Source: CBDCHC01 sp965277055 (GTDB taxonomy: Bacteria > Pseudomonadota > Gammaproteobacteria > PS1 > Pseudothioglobaceae). From it: a DNA stretch of 64,000 nt. How positions within the stretch are numbered: the stretch's first letter is position 1; each line of letters starts with the position of its first letter. Where the stretch lies: the NCBI GenBank assembly GCA_965277055.1, contig OZ255703.1, forward strand, positions 124,001 to 188,000, read 5' to 3'. The translations under genes were made by a program, and so were the position numbers. Of this stretch, positions 9,179 through 18,290 are shown in pieces. A model generated the notes under the pieces. It was given only the letters and a program-made list of their open reading frames with translations, did no database searches and was not told where the DNA came from.

Positions 9179-9184
9179 TTTATA
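9179..9184 (-). promoter_or_regulatory. Possible -10 box of the infC operon promoter
   Basis: The minus strand reads TATAAA about 30 bp upstream of the infC start, in an AT-rich gap between infC and the katG terminator. No convincing -35 box is visible. Because katG ends in a strong terminator just upstream, the operon needs its own promoter in this 70-bp gap. Confidence 0.3.
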
Positions 9185-9216
9185 GTAATTATCTAAGTAA
9201 TATATATAAATGACAT

Positions 9217-9254
9217 AAAAAAGCCAGTAATTGCAAATGGATGCAATTACTGGC
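9217..9254 (-). terminator. Rho-independent terminator of katG
   Basis: A perfect 13-bp inverted repeat, GCCAGTAATTGCA at 9223-9235 and its complement at 9242-9254, has a 6-base loop. On the minus strand it is followed by six T residues (9222-9217). It starts 16 bp after the katG stop and insulates the infC operon from katG transcription. Confidence 0.9.
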
Positions 9255-9269
9255 TCACATGCGAAGTAT

Positions 9270-11393
9270 TTATGCTAAATCAAAACGATCATTATTCATT
9301 ACTTTATTCCATGCCTGAATAAAGTCTGTAATAAATAAATCATTATTATCATCAGTTGCATATACTTCTGCAATCGCTCTGAGTTCTGCATTTGAGCCAA
9401 ATACCAAATCTACGCTTGAAGCTGTACGAAGTTCTTCATTGGTAGTACGATGTTTGGCAACATAAGAGTTATATCCTACTTTCTCCCATTGCACCTCCAT
9501 AGAGAGTAGTGTTTTAAACCATTCATTACTTAACACTCCCTTAGTCCATACACCTTGAGTGCCGCTAGATATACCCATTGATCTCATGCCACCAACAAGA
9601 ACTGTGAGTTCAGCTGGATTTAATCCGAGAAGTTGAGCTTTATCCAGCATAATCTCTTCAGGAGAAACTGCAAACTCTTGTTCAACATAATTTCTAAATC
9701 CGCAAGCTTTTGGTTGTAAATATACAAACGATTGCTCGTCTGTATCTGCATCAGTAGCATCACCTCTTCCTGTAGTAACCTCTACAAATCTACTACTGAG
9801 TTGCTCAATACCAACCGCTCCACCAATCACAATAACATCGGCGATACTCACCTCATGAGTACTGGCAATTCCTTCATATACTGCTATTACTTTTGAGAGT
9901 TGTGATGGTTTGTTTACTGCCCAGTCTTTTTGAGGTGCAAGTCTGATGCGTGCACCATTTGCCCCACCTCTATAATCAGACTTTCTAAAAGTAGATGCTG
10001 ATGCCCATGCAGTCTCTATCATTTCTATTGCAGTTAATGAGGACTCTTTAATAGCCATTCTAACAGAATTTTCTACTTCAGATGACATAGTATTTCCTTT
10101 AGGAATAGGGTCTTGCCATGTATATTGATTATCAACATAATCTCCTGCTACATAATTTGATTTTGGACCCATGTCTCTATGTAATAACTTAAACCATGCT
10201 TTAGCAAATGTTTCACCGAATTCATCAGGATGACTAATAAAGTGCTGGCAAATCTTGTTATATTCTGGATCAACCTTAAGAGACATGTCTGCTGTAGTCA
10301 TCATAGGAAGAACTTTTTCATCGCTACCATCTACTTGAGGTACCATATCTTCTAAAGCACAATTAATCGGGTGCCATTGCCAAGCTCCTGCTGGACTTTT
10401 AACGCATTCCCATTCATATGTAAACAGGAGAGTTAAATATCCCATATCCCACTGAGTAGGATGAGATGTCCAAGGGCCTTCGATACCGCTAGTAATTGTA
10501 TCTACGCCTATGCCAGATTTGTGAGAACTTGCCCAACCAAAGCCTTGTGCCTCAAGTGGTGCACCTTCAGGTTCTGCCCCCACTTTCTCAGCTGGACCAT
10601 TCCCATGAGCCTTACCGAAAGTATGTCCTCCAGCCACTAACGCTACAGTCTCTTCATCGTTCATTGCCATACGCTTGAAGGTCTCACGCACATCATGCGC
10701 TGATAATGCTGGGTCTGGATTGGCATTAGGTCCTTCTGGATTTACATAGATGAGCCCCATTTGTACTGCTGCTAGTGGATTTTCTAAATCTTGTCTGGTG
10801 TCGCCATAACGATTATCACCTAACCACTCATCTTCAGCACCCCAATAAATATCTTTTTCTGAGTGATAAATATCTTCTCTACCTAATGCTGTTCCGTGAT
10901 TAGGTCCACCCATATCCTCAATCGCAACATTACCTGCAATTACTAATAGATCAGCCCAGCTTAATGTGTTGCCATATTTTTGCTTAATCGGCCAAAGTAG
11001 TCTTCTTGCTTTATCAAGGTTGCCATTATCAGGCCAACTATTTAAAGGAGCAAACCGTTGATTGCCTGTGTTGGCACCCCCTCTGCCATCCATGATGCGA
11101 TATGTTCCCGCAGCATGCCACGTCATACGAATAAAAAATGGTCCATAATGATTATAGTCTGCAGGCCACCAGTCTTGTGAGGTACGCATAACTTCTTTAA
11201 TATCTCGCTTAACTGCATCTAAATCAAGTGTTTTGACTGCTTCTTTATAGTCAAATGAATGTAGTGGATTACTCTTTACGTCATGCTGACGCAAAATATC
11301 TAAATTTAACCCCTTTGGCCACCAATCTTTATTTTGAGTTCCAGAAGTTACTTTAGTAGCTCCTCCATGGAATGGGCATTTACTTTCTGACAT
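9270..11393 (-). CDS. katG: Catalase-peroxidase KatG
   Basis: A 707-residue bifunctional haem enzyme that removes hydrogen peroxide. The distal haem residues R89, W92 and H93 lie in FIRMTWHAAGTYR; the proximal histidine is in GGHTFGKAH. The residues of the Trp-Tyr-Met cross-link needed for catalase activity are present (W92, Y in GLIYVNPEGP, M in KRMAMND), as is the DTITSGIEG segment matching the isoniazid-linked serine region of mycobacterial KatG. The C-terminal duplicated domain is complete. An AGGAGA-type ribosome site precedes the ATG. It is divergent from oxyR, with a palindrome in the gap, so peroxide-responsive control is likely. Confidence 0.97.
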   Translation of the reverse strand: MSESKCPFHGGATKVTSGTQNKDWWPKGLNLDILRQHDVKSNPLHSFDYKEAVKTLDLDAVKRDIKEVMRTSQDWWPADYNHYGPFFIRMTWHAAGTYRIMDGRGGANTGNQRFAPLNSWPDNGNLDKARRLLWPIKQKYGNTLSWADLLVIAGNVAIEDMGGPNHGTALGREDIYHSEKDIYWGAEDEWLGDNRYGDTRQDLENPLAAVQMGLIYVNPEGPNANPDPALSAHDVRETFKRMAMNDEETVALVAGGHTFGKAHGNGPAEKVGAEPEGAPLEAQGFGWASSHKSGIGVDTITSGIEGPWTSHPTQWDMGYLTLLFTYEWECVKSPAGAWQWHPINCALEDMVPQVDGSDEKVLPMMTTADMSLKVDPEYNKICQHFISHPDEFGETFAKAWFKLLHRDMGPKSNYVAGDYVDNQYTWQDPIPKGNTMSSEVENSVRMAIKESSLTAIEMIETAWASASTFRKSDYRGGANGARIRLAPQKDWAVNKPSQLSKVIAVYEGIASTHEVSIADVIVIGGAVGIEQLSSRFVEVTTGRGDATDADTDEQSFVYLQPKACGFRNYVEQEFAVSPEEIMLDKAQLLGLNPAELTVLVGGMRSMGISSGTQGVWTKGVLSNEWFKTLLSMEVQWEKVGYNSYVAKHRTTNEELRTASSVDLVFGSNAELRAIAEVYATDDNNDLFITDFIQAWNKVMNNDRFDLA

Positions 11394-11496
11394 AATGTTC
11401 TCCTAAAGTGAAAAAATAATATTGTTTTTTTAAACTTATTATCTGAATAAGTTAGGCACATTATACTAATGTTTTATATACAAATAAATTAAATAA

Positions 11497-11517
11497 TTTA
11501 GAATAATATATTCTAAA
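11497..11517. promoter_or_regulatory. 21-bp palindrome between katG and oxyR, candidate OxyR operator
   Basis: TTTAGAATA, a 3-base spacer, then TATTCTAAA: two perfect 9-bp arms. It lies in the 163-bp gap between the divergent katG and oxyR starts, about 40 bp upstream of the oxyR ATG. LysR-type proteins bind such A/T-rich dyads, usually next to the divergent target gene. The match to the E. coli OxyR consensus is only partial, so the assignment is from position and symmetry. Confidence 0.5.
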
Positions 11518-11556
11518 ATATAGAACATAGATATTACTACTCTGTTGTCACTTGAT

Positions 11557-12408
11557 ATGATTACTTTAAAAAACCTTCAATATTTAAAAATATTACACAA
11601 AACACCTCATTTTACTCAAGCAGCACAGAAAGCATTTGTTTCGGTCTCCACCCTAAGTACTGGTATCTCAAACCTTGAAGCATCTCTAGGACAACAACTC
11701 ATTCAACGAAATAATAAATCAGTAGTGTTTACTTCGCTTGGAAACCAAATAGCATTACAAGCATCAAAAATTATAGAAGAGACAGAAGTTTTAAAACAAA
11801 TGGCTTATCAAGATTTCTTTAAGTCAAATGTAACGATTGGTATTATTCCCACTATATCTGCGTACATTCTGCCAAAATTCCTTACTTCTATAACCCACAC
11901 ATATCCCGAATTAGCAGTGCAGTATAAGGAATATACTAGTAACAAACTAATTGAAGAAATATATGAAGGAAAAGTAGATTTTGCTATTTTTGCTTTTCCG
12001 TATGAAGTACCAACATATATTACTAAACAGATATTATTTACTGAAAATATTTACTTTATTAGACACACTGAGCGCAAAAGTCAAAAGTTTATAGAACATT
12101 CTGTTTTGCTTCCAGAAGAAGGACATTGTTTACGAGACCATATTCTGATGAATAACGCTATTGATAAAGAGTATATTTCTACTTCAAGTTTCACAACTTT
12201 ACATTCAGTAATGCCTATTGTCAATCTTAATAGAGGAGTTAGCTTTATTCCGCAAATGGCTATTGATGCAGGAATTTTAGATGACTATCCGAATATATAT
12301 GTAGATCCTATATATAAAAAAAGCAGTAGAAAAATAGGAATTATATATCGAAAAAATAACCCACTCAGTGATAATTTGCTACAGCTTGCTCAACTTATTT
12401 TAGAGTAA
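11557..12408 (+). CDS. oxyR: OxyR-like LysR regulator with a single cysteine
   Basis: A 283-residue LysR protein. The helix-turn-helix (ITLKNLQYLKILHKTPHFTQAA) and effector domain align with OxyR, including the segment EEGHCLRDH around the peroxide-sensing cysteine (C191 here, C199 in E. coli). The partner cysteine nine residues on (C208) is replaced by asparagine, and the protein has no other cysteine. It therefore cannot form the intramolecular disulfide and would have to work through sulfenic acid, another adduct, or a partner protein. I chose ATG 11557 over the upstream TTG at 11545 because the N-terminus then matches OxyR. It is divergent from katG, the classic OxyR target. Confidence 0.87.
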   Translation: MITLKNLQYLKILHKTPHFTQAAQKAFVSVSTLSTGISNLEASLGQQLIQRNNKSVVFTSLGNQIALQASKIIEETEVLKQMAYQDFFKSNVTIGIIPTISAYILPKFLTSITHTYPELAVQYKEYTSNKLIEEIYEGKVDFAIFAFPYEVPTYITKQILFTENIYFIRHTERKSQKFIEHSVLLPEEGHCLRDHILMNNAIDKEYISTSSFTTLHSVMPIVNLNRGVSFIPQMAIDAGILDDYPNIYVDPIYKKSSRKIGIIYRKNNPLSDNLLQLAQLILE

Positions 12409-12410
12409 CA

Positions 12411-13892
12411 TTATGTTTGCATCTTATTCCTAGATAAGAAAATGGTCATAAGTGGTACTACAAACCCTATGGCAACTACGGCAATAATTAAGGAGCCTAA
12501 CTCACTATAGTTTGCAGTTACAGTGACTACTCCATCTACTTTAACTTCTCTAGTAACCGTAAAAATTTGGTTTAAATATTTGGTAAATAAACTACTTGCA
12601 GTAAGTGCAATATTCATTAGTGACCCCATGAGAGCAAACCAAGTACCACGACGCCCTTCTGGAGCGTAAATTGCGATAAGCGTAAGCATCAACACCATAG
12701 ATATATACTCAAATGGTGAGTTTAATGCTATATCCACTAAGGCAATTGTTCTGGCATCAATGCCCAGCATAGTATGAACATCATAATACATACCAATAGT
12801 AGGAAATGATAATACCGTACTAATAATAATTAAAAATATCAATGCGTTAGTAATATCAAGAGTGATAATAAATTTCGCTCCAAGCCATATACCCATCAAT
12901 GCAATAAAACCACTTATGGCACTAAGAGTAGCAAAAAAATTCTCATCAAATCCCAACACATCAATCTGCCACCATGTAAGTTCATCACCGACATTTGGCA
13001 TACTACGATATACAAAGATGATAATCATAGTCAAAATAATCAATTTAATAACCTTTGGATCAAGGTCATGAATAATAGAGCGAATCAAATACAACACCAC
13101 TCCTAAGGAAATCATAAATACAATCTCTTGTGAATATGGCACATCGTTATACCCCATAATAACCACAAACATAGCAAATACTAGCCCTGTGAATAACACC
13201 ACTTTATTAAATGGTGTTGGTGCTATCTTAGGTAAGGAAATCAGCACCATACCTAAAATGGAGATGAATGGAAATATAAGAGCAAAAATGAAAATGCTAC
13301 TATAATCATCTTGGTAGATATCTGCCAACACACCTCCAAGCCACCCAGTAATAAATATAGCAAGCCCCAAGGTTAAGCGAGAAAGTAACTGCACCGTTGC
13401 TAATTCTTCTTTTACCTGTGTTTCATCTTTGGTTCTATCTACAATTTCAGTAGACATCGTATCTGCGACTACATCCTGCATCACATAGCCTACTACCGCA
13501 AGAATTGCTGATAACGTGTATAGTGTTTGTGGGTCATATGCTCTTATAATTTCGTACTGCCCTACAGTCAGTACCATGAGAAGTAAACTCATAAATAACA
13601 ATATCGCACCAATATACACATATACCGCCCGATTAGAGCCAAAAATTTGCATACTATCTACCATCTGCCCAAAAATCATTTTAATGGTCCACGGCAAAGA
13701 GAGCCATACACCCAACTCAGCGAGTTCCACAGCAGTCATATCAAGATTATTTTTTATCCAAAAATTAGTGGCAATAGCACTAAATGCACTACTGCCATAA
13801 GCAAAATAAATCAGTAGTAAAGGAATATATTTCCTTTTAACAGAGCGAATAGGTAATAATAAAATAGTAATAAGTGTTTGCATACTTCGCAT
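12411..13892 (-). CDS. Major-facilitator carrier, folate-biopterin (BT1)-like
   Basis: 493 residues with about twelve hydrophobic helices. The loop after helix 2 (GVWLSLPWTIKMIFGQMVDS, then FGSNRAVYVYIG) resembles the 'LPW-IKP-YG--SD--P-FG-RR--Y' signature of the BT1/FBT folate-biopterin transporter family. A VMQDVVADTMSTEIVD segment fits the same family, and a periplasmic-type hydrophilic loop lies near 445-460. The substrate cannot be read from sequence. The start at 13892 shares one base with the bepA stop; an internal ATG at 13883 is an alternative start. It ends the minus-strand gene chain that begins at the MoxR gene. Confidence 0.65.
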   Translation of the reverse strand: MRSMQTLITILLLPIRSVKRKYIPLLLIYFAYGSSAFSAIATNFWIKNNLDMTAVELAELGVWLSLPWTIKMIFGQMVDSMQIFGSNRAVYVYIGAILLFMSLLLMVLTVGQYEIIRAYDPQTLYTLSAILAVVGYVMQDVVADTMSTEIVDRTKDETQVKEELATVQLLSRLTLGLAIFITGWLGGVLADIYQDDYSSIFIFALIFPFISILGMVLISLPKIAPTPFNKVVLFTGLVFAMFVVIMGYNDVPYSQEIVFMISLGVVLYLIRSIIHDLDPKVIKLIILTMIIIFVYRSMPNVGDELTWWQIDVLGFDENFFATLSAISGFIALMGIWLGAKFIITLDITNALIFLIIISTVLSFPTIGMYYDVHTMLGIDARTIALVDIALNSPFEYISMVLMLTLIAIYAPEGRRGTWFALMGSLMNIALTASSLFTKYLNQIFTVTREVKVDGVVTVTANYSELGSLIIAVVAIGFVVPLMTIFLSRNKMQT

Positions 13893-15097
13893 TATAATCT
13901 TTTAAAAGTAGAGAGGCGAGCATCAATTTTCAGACGTAAATCTCTGTTCTGAGTTTCTTTTTTAGCTAATGCATATTTAATCTTTGCGGTAGCAATATCG
14001 CCAATAAGTTCATGACGTTGGGCAATAGTATAATAATATTTATCAAGTTGTTTAACATTAGTATAAAACTCTTCTAATAACATATACCTAAAGTAATCTG
14101 GTTGTTGAAAATTACGTGTTTTTAAGAGTGCAATAGCCTCTTGGGTATTGCCTGATGCAAATAATGCTTTTGCTCGGTAGTATAGGGAAATATTAGATTG
14201 ATCAGTCAACGCTGCTATCGCTTGCTCGTATTTTCCTTGTGCACTATATATCCGTGCGACTAATACCTGACGAAGTGGGTGCAAAGGAACATGTTCGGCA
14301 AATGCTAATGCCAAAGTATAATCAGCTTTTTGATATGCACGAAGTGCCTGAATATAAGGCTGTGAAGCATCCCCAGATAATAGTGCTTTTAAAATAGTAT
14401 AGTGAAATGAATCAGGCTTAGGGTCTTTGTGTTCTTGAGAAAAACTATTGGTCGCCCGATTAATGCTTAATGGGTGGGTGCGTAAGTATTCTATTTCGCC
14501 CTTATTACCTTCTAAACGTAAAAAAAAGTTACTCATAGCATTACTATTCATACCATTTTTGCGTAATTCTTCTTTAGCAAAGTTATCTGCTTCCTCCTCA
14601 AATCTTCTCGTCCAGTTTATGCTCGTTTGTACTTCACTGGCAAGTGCAGAAGAGAAAATAGCCTTTGAGAGTTCATTATTTTTAGTAATACCTGCTAAGA
14701 CTACCCCTCCTAGAGCTAAGAGTCCTCCTGCATCACTTTGCTTTAAGCGTTCAAAGTGATTAAGATAGATATGCCCTATTTCATGAGCTACTACTGATAG
14801 CAGTTCTTCTTCATTTTCACTAGCGGTAATTAATCCTGCATTGATACCAATCATGCCATATTGAGTAGCAAAGGCATTAATATCTCCTTTATCAATCACA
14901 AAAAACTCATATTTATGTTTATCTTGCACTGGAATTTGTGCTGCAATATCATTGATGAGGTAGTGAATTTCTGGTTCTAGTATCGCATTACTCGCCTTCC
15001 ACATATATTGCTTTATTGCATTATCACGAGTAGTATCTTTAAATGCCTGAGCAGAAAGATACATAAATGATAATATCATTACGAGCAATATTCTCAT
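13892..15097 (-). CDS. bepA: BepA-like periplasmic M48 metalloprotease with TPR domain
   Basis: A 401-residue outer-membrane-assembly protease/chaperone. A signal peptide ends near residue 18 (LSAQA). The zinc site is HEIGH at 105-109, with the third ligand in FEEEAD (166-171). The C-terminal half (about 230-395) is helical with repeated A/Y/L spacing typical of TPR repeats. In E. coli, BepA degrades stalled LptD and other beta-barrels. It overlaps tsaC by 4 bp and the BT1-like gene by 1 bp. Confidence 0.88.
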   Translation of the reverse strand: MRILLVMILSFMYLSAQAFKDTTRDNAIKQYMWKASNAILEPEIHYLINDIAAQIPVQDKHKYEFFVIDKGDINAFATQYGMIGINAGLITASENEEELLSVVAHEIGHIYLNHFERLKQSDAGGLLALGGVVLAGITKNNELSKAIFSSALASEVQTSINWTRRFEEEADNFAKEELRKNGMNSNAMSNFFLRLEGNKGEIEYLRTHPLSINRATNSFSQEHKDPKPDSFHYTILKALLSGDASQPYIQALRAYQKADYTLALAFAEHVPLHPLRQVLVARIYSAQGKYEQAIAALTDQSNISLYYRAKALFASGNTQEAIALLKTRNFQQPDYFRYMLLEEFYTNVKQLDKYYYTIAQRHELIGDIATAKIKYALAKKETQNRDLRLKIDARLSTFKRL

Positions 15098-15630
15098 CGG
15101 TACTGCTCTCTAGTGAGTAAATTAATAATGCATGATGGGGAAGCGCTACTGGCACTCGGCGGTAAAGAATATTGTAGAGTATTACCAAAATTTTTACGCA
15201 GTTCTCTTGCTTTAGTGATTATTGACTTACCTGAGATATTAGCACTAGTGGAGATAATCGCCTGTCCTAAAGTGTGGCAGATATTGTGTATCAGTGGATG
15301 AGTAGTCAGTCGAACAGCAAGTGTGCCATTACGCGCTATCCTATGAGTACAAGGCACTACAAAGGTGGTAGGTGCAGTAATAGTGCTGTATTCATAACTC
15401 AGCAGTGCACTAATTTCTTCATCAACATACGGCTCTAAGTATGCAAGATTACTCGTTAATATAATAAACCCTTTTCGGCTATCACGTTGTTTGAGTTGTT
15501 GTAATTTGGCAATACTTCTCGGGTGAATAATACAACTCAGCCCGTATACTGTGTCAGTGGGAATACTCACTACCTCCCCTCGGCGAAGTCCATGGATAAT
15601 ATAGTTATGTTTTATCATTGGCTTTGTCAT
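15094..15630 (-). CDS. tsaC: TsaC/Sua5-family threonylcarbamoyl-AMP synthase
   Basis: It makes threonylcarbamoyl-AMP for the t6A37 modification of ANN-decoding tRNAs. Motifs are SIPTDTVYGLSC near the start, the KQRDSRKGF loop, PTTFVVP, LAVRLTTHPL and IISTSANISGKS. I place the start at ATG 15630 (178 residues; ATG 15618 is an alternative). The longer frame to 15702 would only add a stretch inside xerC with no similarity to the family. The start overlaps the end of xerC by 26 bp, and neither candidate start has a clear ribosome-binding site. Confidence 0.88.
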   Translation of the reverse strand: MTKPMIKHNYIIHGLRRGEVVSIPTDTVYGLSCIIHPRSIAKLQQLKQRDSRKGFIILTSNLAYLEPYVDEEISALLSYEYSTITAPTTFVVPCTHRIARNGTLAVRLTTHPLIHNICHTLGQAIISTSANISGKSIITKARELRKNFGNTLQYSLPPSASSASPSCIINLLTREQYR

Positions 15631-16531
15631 TTGCTGTATTAGGAGGCGTTGAGCGATGTTGTACCGTGCTATGAGGATGTGCATTATCATACACCTGAGC
15701 AATGTTCATAATATCTAGGTGTGTATAGACTTGCGTACTGGTAATGTGTTTATGTCCTAGATAATCTTGAGTCGTACGAATACTAGAACTTGACTGCAAA
15801 AAATGCGATGCTGCGGAGTGACGCAACATATGAGGATGTACATTAAAATCAAAGCCACATAATGCAGCACGTTTTTTCAGTATATCCTGCACTGCTCTGA
15901 TGCTGATACGCTTACCTCTTGCACTTAAAAATACTGCTTCATGATGATGAGTACGCTCACTTAAATATTGTTCAACTAGAGTGAGAGGTACAGAGCTAAT
16001 AGGGGTAAAACGATGTTTTGCTCCCTTACCCCATACTTTAATAAACTCTTTCGTTGCATCAATATCCACTATATTTAATGCTACGAGTTCGGATACTCGT
16101 AATGCTGCGGAATATAAACAGGCAATCATTGCCACATCACGCAGTTCTTCAGCATAACCAAACCGAGCGTCAATTAATGCCTTTACTTCCTCATAACTTA
16201 GTGTTTTAGGGAGTTTTTTCTCACCCTTAGGTAAAACAATATCAAATAACACCTCTGGTTGGTGATGATGAGCTTCTAAATACTTCATATATGAGCGCAC
16301 ACTAGAGACAAAACGCTTGATGGTAGCGGCACTTTTACCACTTGCATTAAGTTTCATCACAATGGTTTGTAGCTTACTACTGGTGAGCTCACTTAATGAG
16401 GTGATATGAGTACTAAGAAGACAAATATCTCTGTGGTAGGACTTGATAGTAAGTGGGGAATAATTTTTTTGCGTACGCAAATAGCCAGTGAATTCAGATA
16501 CGTGCTCTAGCACTCCTACGACAGTTGACAT
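15605..16531 (-). CDS. xerC: Tyrosine recombinase XerC (dimer resolution)
   Basis: 308 residues. A SAM-like core-binding domain (about 1-90) is followed by a catalytic domain with the pentad R145 (ALRVSEL), K169 (GKGAKHR), H234/R237 (HPHMLRHSAASHF), H260 (LGHKHI) and nucleophile Y269 (TQVYTHLD). The segment after the tyrosine, with VYDNAHP, is the XerC-specific tail rather than the XerD one. With XerD it resolves chromosome dimers at dif. ATG 16531 has GGGG five bases upstream; an earlier in-frame start at 16573 lies deeper inside the VWA gene. It overlaps the VWA gene by 16 bp. Confidence 0.9.
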   Translation of the reverse strand: MSTVVGVLEHVSEFTGYLRTQKNYSPLTIKSYHRDICLLSTHITSLSELTSSKLQTIVMKLNASGKSAATIKRFVSSVRSYMKYLEAHHHQPEVLFDIVLPKGEKKLPKTLSYEEVKALIDARFGYAEELRDVAMIACLYSAALRVSELVALNIVDIDATKEFIKVWGKGAKHRFTPISSVPLTLVEQYLSERTHHHEAVFLSARGKRISIRAVQDILKKRAALCGFDFNVHPHMLRHSAASHFLQSSSSIRTTQDYLGHKHITSTQVYTHLDIMNIAQVYDNAHPHSTVQHRSTPPNTANDKANDKT

Positions 16532-17886
16532 CTTTGCCCCCAAGGAATTTGGGTGGAGCCTTTTACCAGCCAAAGCACTGGATACTCTGGCTCACGCTCT
16601 GGGAATACGCCGTTTGCATCAGTAAAATACACTACACAGCTTGGGATAGTGTCTAACGCATCAATATAATTAAACACAGGAGTAAAGTTAGTTCCTCTGC
16701 CTCCACCTAAACTTTCTGGAAACTGTAGTTCATCCCAAGGAGCATAATGCATAGGAGAGTTATCACTGAGTTGCTCATCACAGGCAAGTAAGGTAAGGTT
16801 GGCGCGCAGATTAGACTTTATAGTATTAATCTCGGTGATAAATTCATCTACCTCCTCTTGAGTAATAGATCCAGAAGTATCTACTGCGATAACAATATCA
16901 ATGCTAGATGACTTTAGCATAGGCAAGAGTGCGTTATGGCGTTTTTTCGGGCGATAATAGGAAAAGTCATCACGTGCAAAATTATTGAGATAATGTGCTA
17001 ATAATTGAGTCCAATTTACTTGTGGTTGAAGATAAAAATCTACAATCTTTTCCATTATCGGACTCAGTTGCCCCGCTTGACGTGCCACTACTGCACTAGA
17101 AGCTAAGTCTTTTTGCCATTTAATTGAAAGTTGCTCTATCTCTTGGTGACTCAGAGCATTGGGTTTAGGTGCCAATTGTGCTGTTGAGTTGCCTGTTGCA
17201 TTGTTATCTTGCTGAGGCTGTTCGCCATCTGTGTGAGCAGAGTTATTTGCCGAGTTTGAGTTTGGACGAGCATCGGGTGAAGAGTTCGCATCCTCAGCTT
17301 GTCCAGTCGCAGAGGTGCTATCATCATTAGCATTTTCGTCATATAAATGCTGATCCATAGGCTCTGTATCCATAATAGAATCATCTATCATGGGGTAAAT
17401 TTCTTCTGCGGTTTTGCCCTCGTATTGAAACAATATTGGTGCTTCTATCGGCGGGGCAAACCCCTCCTTGACAATGAGCGGATTAATCGCAAAATCACAA
17501 GCTAAATCCCAGATATGTTTTTTACGCCGACCTCTTCTAGAAAAATGATTTAGTGCACAGTGTAGTGCCTCATGAATCAGGACAAACTTGGTTTGCTCAC
17601 TATCAAGTGTAGCAACAAATGCAGGGTTATAGTATAAATTTTTAGCATCTGTAGCAGAAGTTTTACACCAATTATCTGCAGCTACTAATGGCAAACGGAG
17701 CACTAAATTCCCTAAAAAAGGTTTATCAAGTAGCAGTTGAGTGCGAGCTTTAACCAACTTTTGTGCTATACGTGCGACATCTACTTCACCATTATCTAGG
17801 CAGTGCACATCTTCACCAATGACCTCTACTCGATCAATAGTGCTTTGAGGATTAAGTTCTCCCTCCCATGCCTCAAACTCCTTCAT
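16516..17886 (-). CDS. Putative metallopeptidase with VWA domain (DUF2201/VWA_2-like)
   Basis: 456 residues, cytoplasmic (no signal or membrane segment). The N-terminal part (about 40-170) has a zinc-peptidase-like motif HEALH at 105-109. Residues about 185-240 are a low-complexity linker rich in N, S, D and Q. The C-terminal VWA domain starts near 325 and has the metal-binding MIDAS motif DTSGS at 336-340 and a later FTDANG. Such proteins are commonly encoded beside a MoxR ATPase, as here, and are thought to act as its partner in metal insertion or complex remodelling. The true substrate is unknown. It overlaps the hemerythrin gene by 4 bp. Confidence 0.8.
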   Translation of the reverse strand: MKEFEAWEGELNPQSTIDRVEVIGEDVHCLDNGEVDVARIAQKLVKARTQLLLDKPFLGNLVLRLPLVAADNWCKTSATDAKNLYYNPAFVATLDSEQTKFVLIHEALHCALNHFSRRGRRKKHIWDLACDFAINPLIVKEGFAPPIEAPILFQYEGKTAEEIYPMIDDSIMDTEPMDQHLYDENANDDSTSATGQAEDANSSPDARPNSNSANNSAHTDGEQPQQDNNATGNSTAQLAPKPNALSHQEIEQLSIKWQKDLASSAVVARQAGQLSPIMEKIVDFYLQPQVNWTQLLAHYLNNFARDDFSYYRPKKRHNALLPMLKSSSIDIVIAVDTSGSITQEEVDEFITEINTIKSNLRANLTLLACDEQLSDNSPMHYAPWDELQFPESLGGGRGTNFTPVFNYIDALDTIPSCVVYFTDANGVFPEREPEYPVLWLVKGSTQIPWGQRCQLS

Positions 17887-18275
17887 AAATACTTACCTAT
17901 TTGTGCTAAGTTCTCTTGAGACATATAAGTAAATAATTCTCTGTCTTCAAAACGTGTATGTGTTTTTAATAATTCACCAAACTCTAATAATGTATCAGCA
18001 TTAAGATTGTTTGCAAGTATGATGAGTTTTTTATGTTCTTTTTTAATGCGTTCACATTCATGAGGATAATGCTCATATAAAAGTGGTAACAACACATCTT
18101 CTTCAAACGTAAAATGTGCTAATAATTGTGTTTCAAAAGAATTACATAATTCCTCACAAAGTGCAGCTATGCTCTTTGCATCATTTGATTTACTCGTATT
18201 AATAGCCTTATTTGCCATACATAACGACTGATGATGTTCTCTCGTTAAGGAAATTAATTCTTTTGGAATTTTCAT
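17883..18275 (-). CDS. Hemerythrin-like (HHE) diiron protein
   Basis: 130 residues, a single four-helix hemerythrin fold with the metal ligands in order: H14/H15 (REHHQSL), H54 and E58 (HFTFEED), H81 (EHKKL), H106 and E110 (HTRFEDREL). Each H-x3-E pair is intact, so a diiron centre that binds O2, NO or peroxide is expected. It lies between the MoxR ATPase gene (15 bp) and the VWA/metallopeptidase gene (4-bp overlap) on the same strand, which implies a shared function. Confidence 0.85.
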   Translation of the reverse strand: MKIPKELISLTREHHQSLCMANKAINTSKSNDAKSIAALCEELCNSFETQLLAHFTFEEDVLLPLLYEHYPHECERIKKEHKKLIILANNLNADTLLEFGELLKTHTRFEDRELFTYMSQENLAQIGKYL

Positions 18276-18290
18276 TATAACAATTGCAAT

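Noticed and set aside
9270..11393. Apparent loss of the KatG cross-link methionine (EAQGFGW instead of EQMGLGW).
   Set aside because: Counting from the proximal histidine shows the cross-link methionine is the first Met of RMAMND, which is present; the other site is a variable position.
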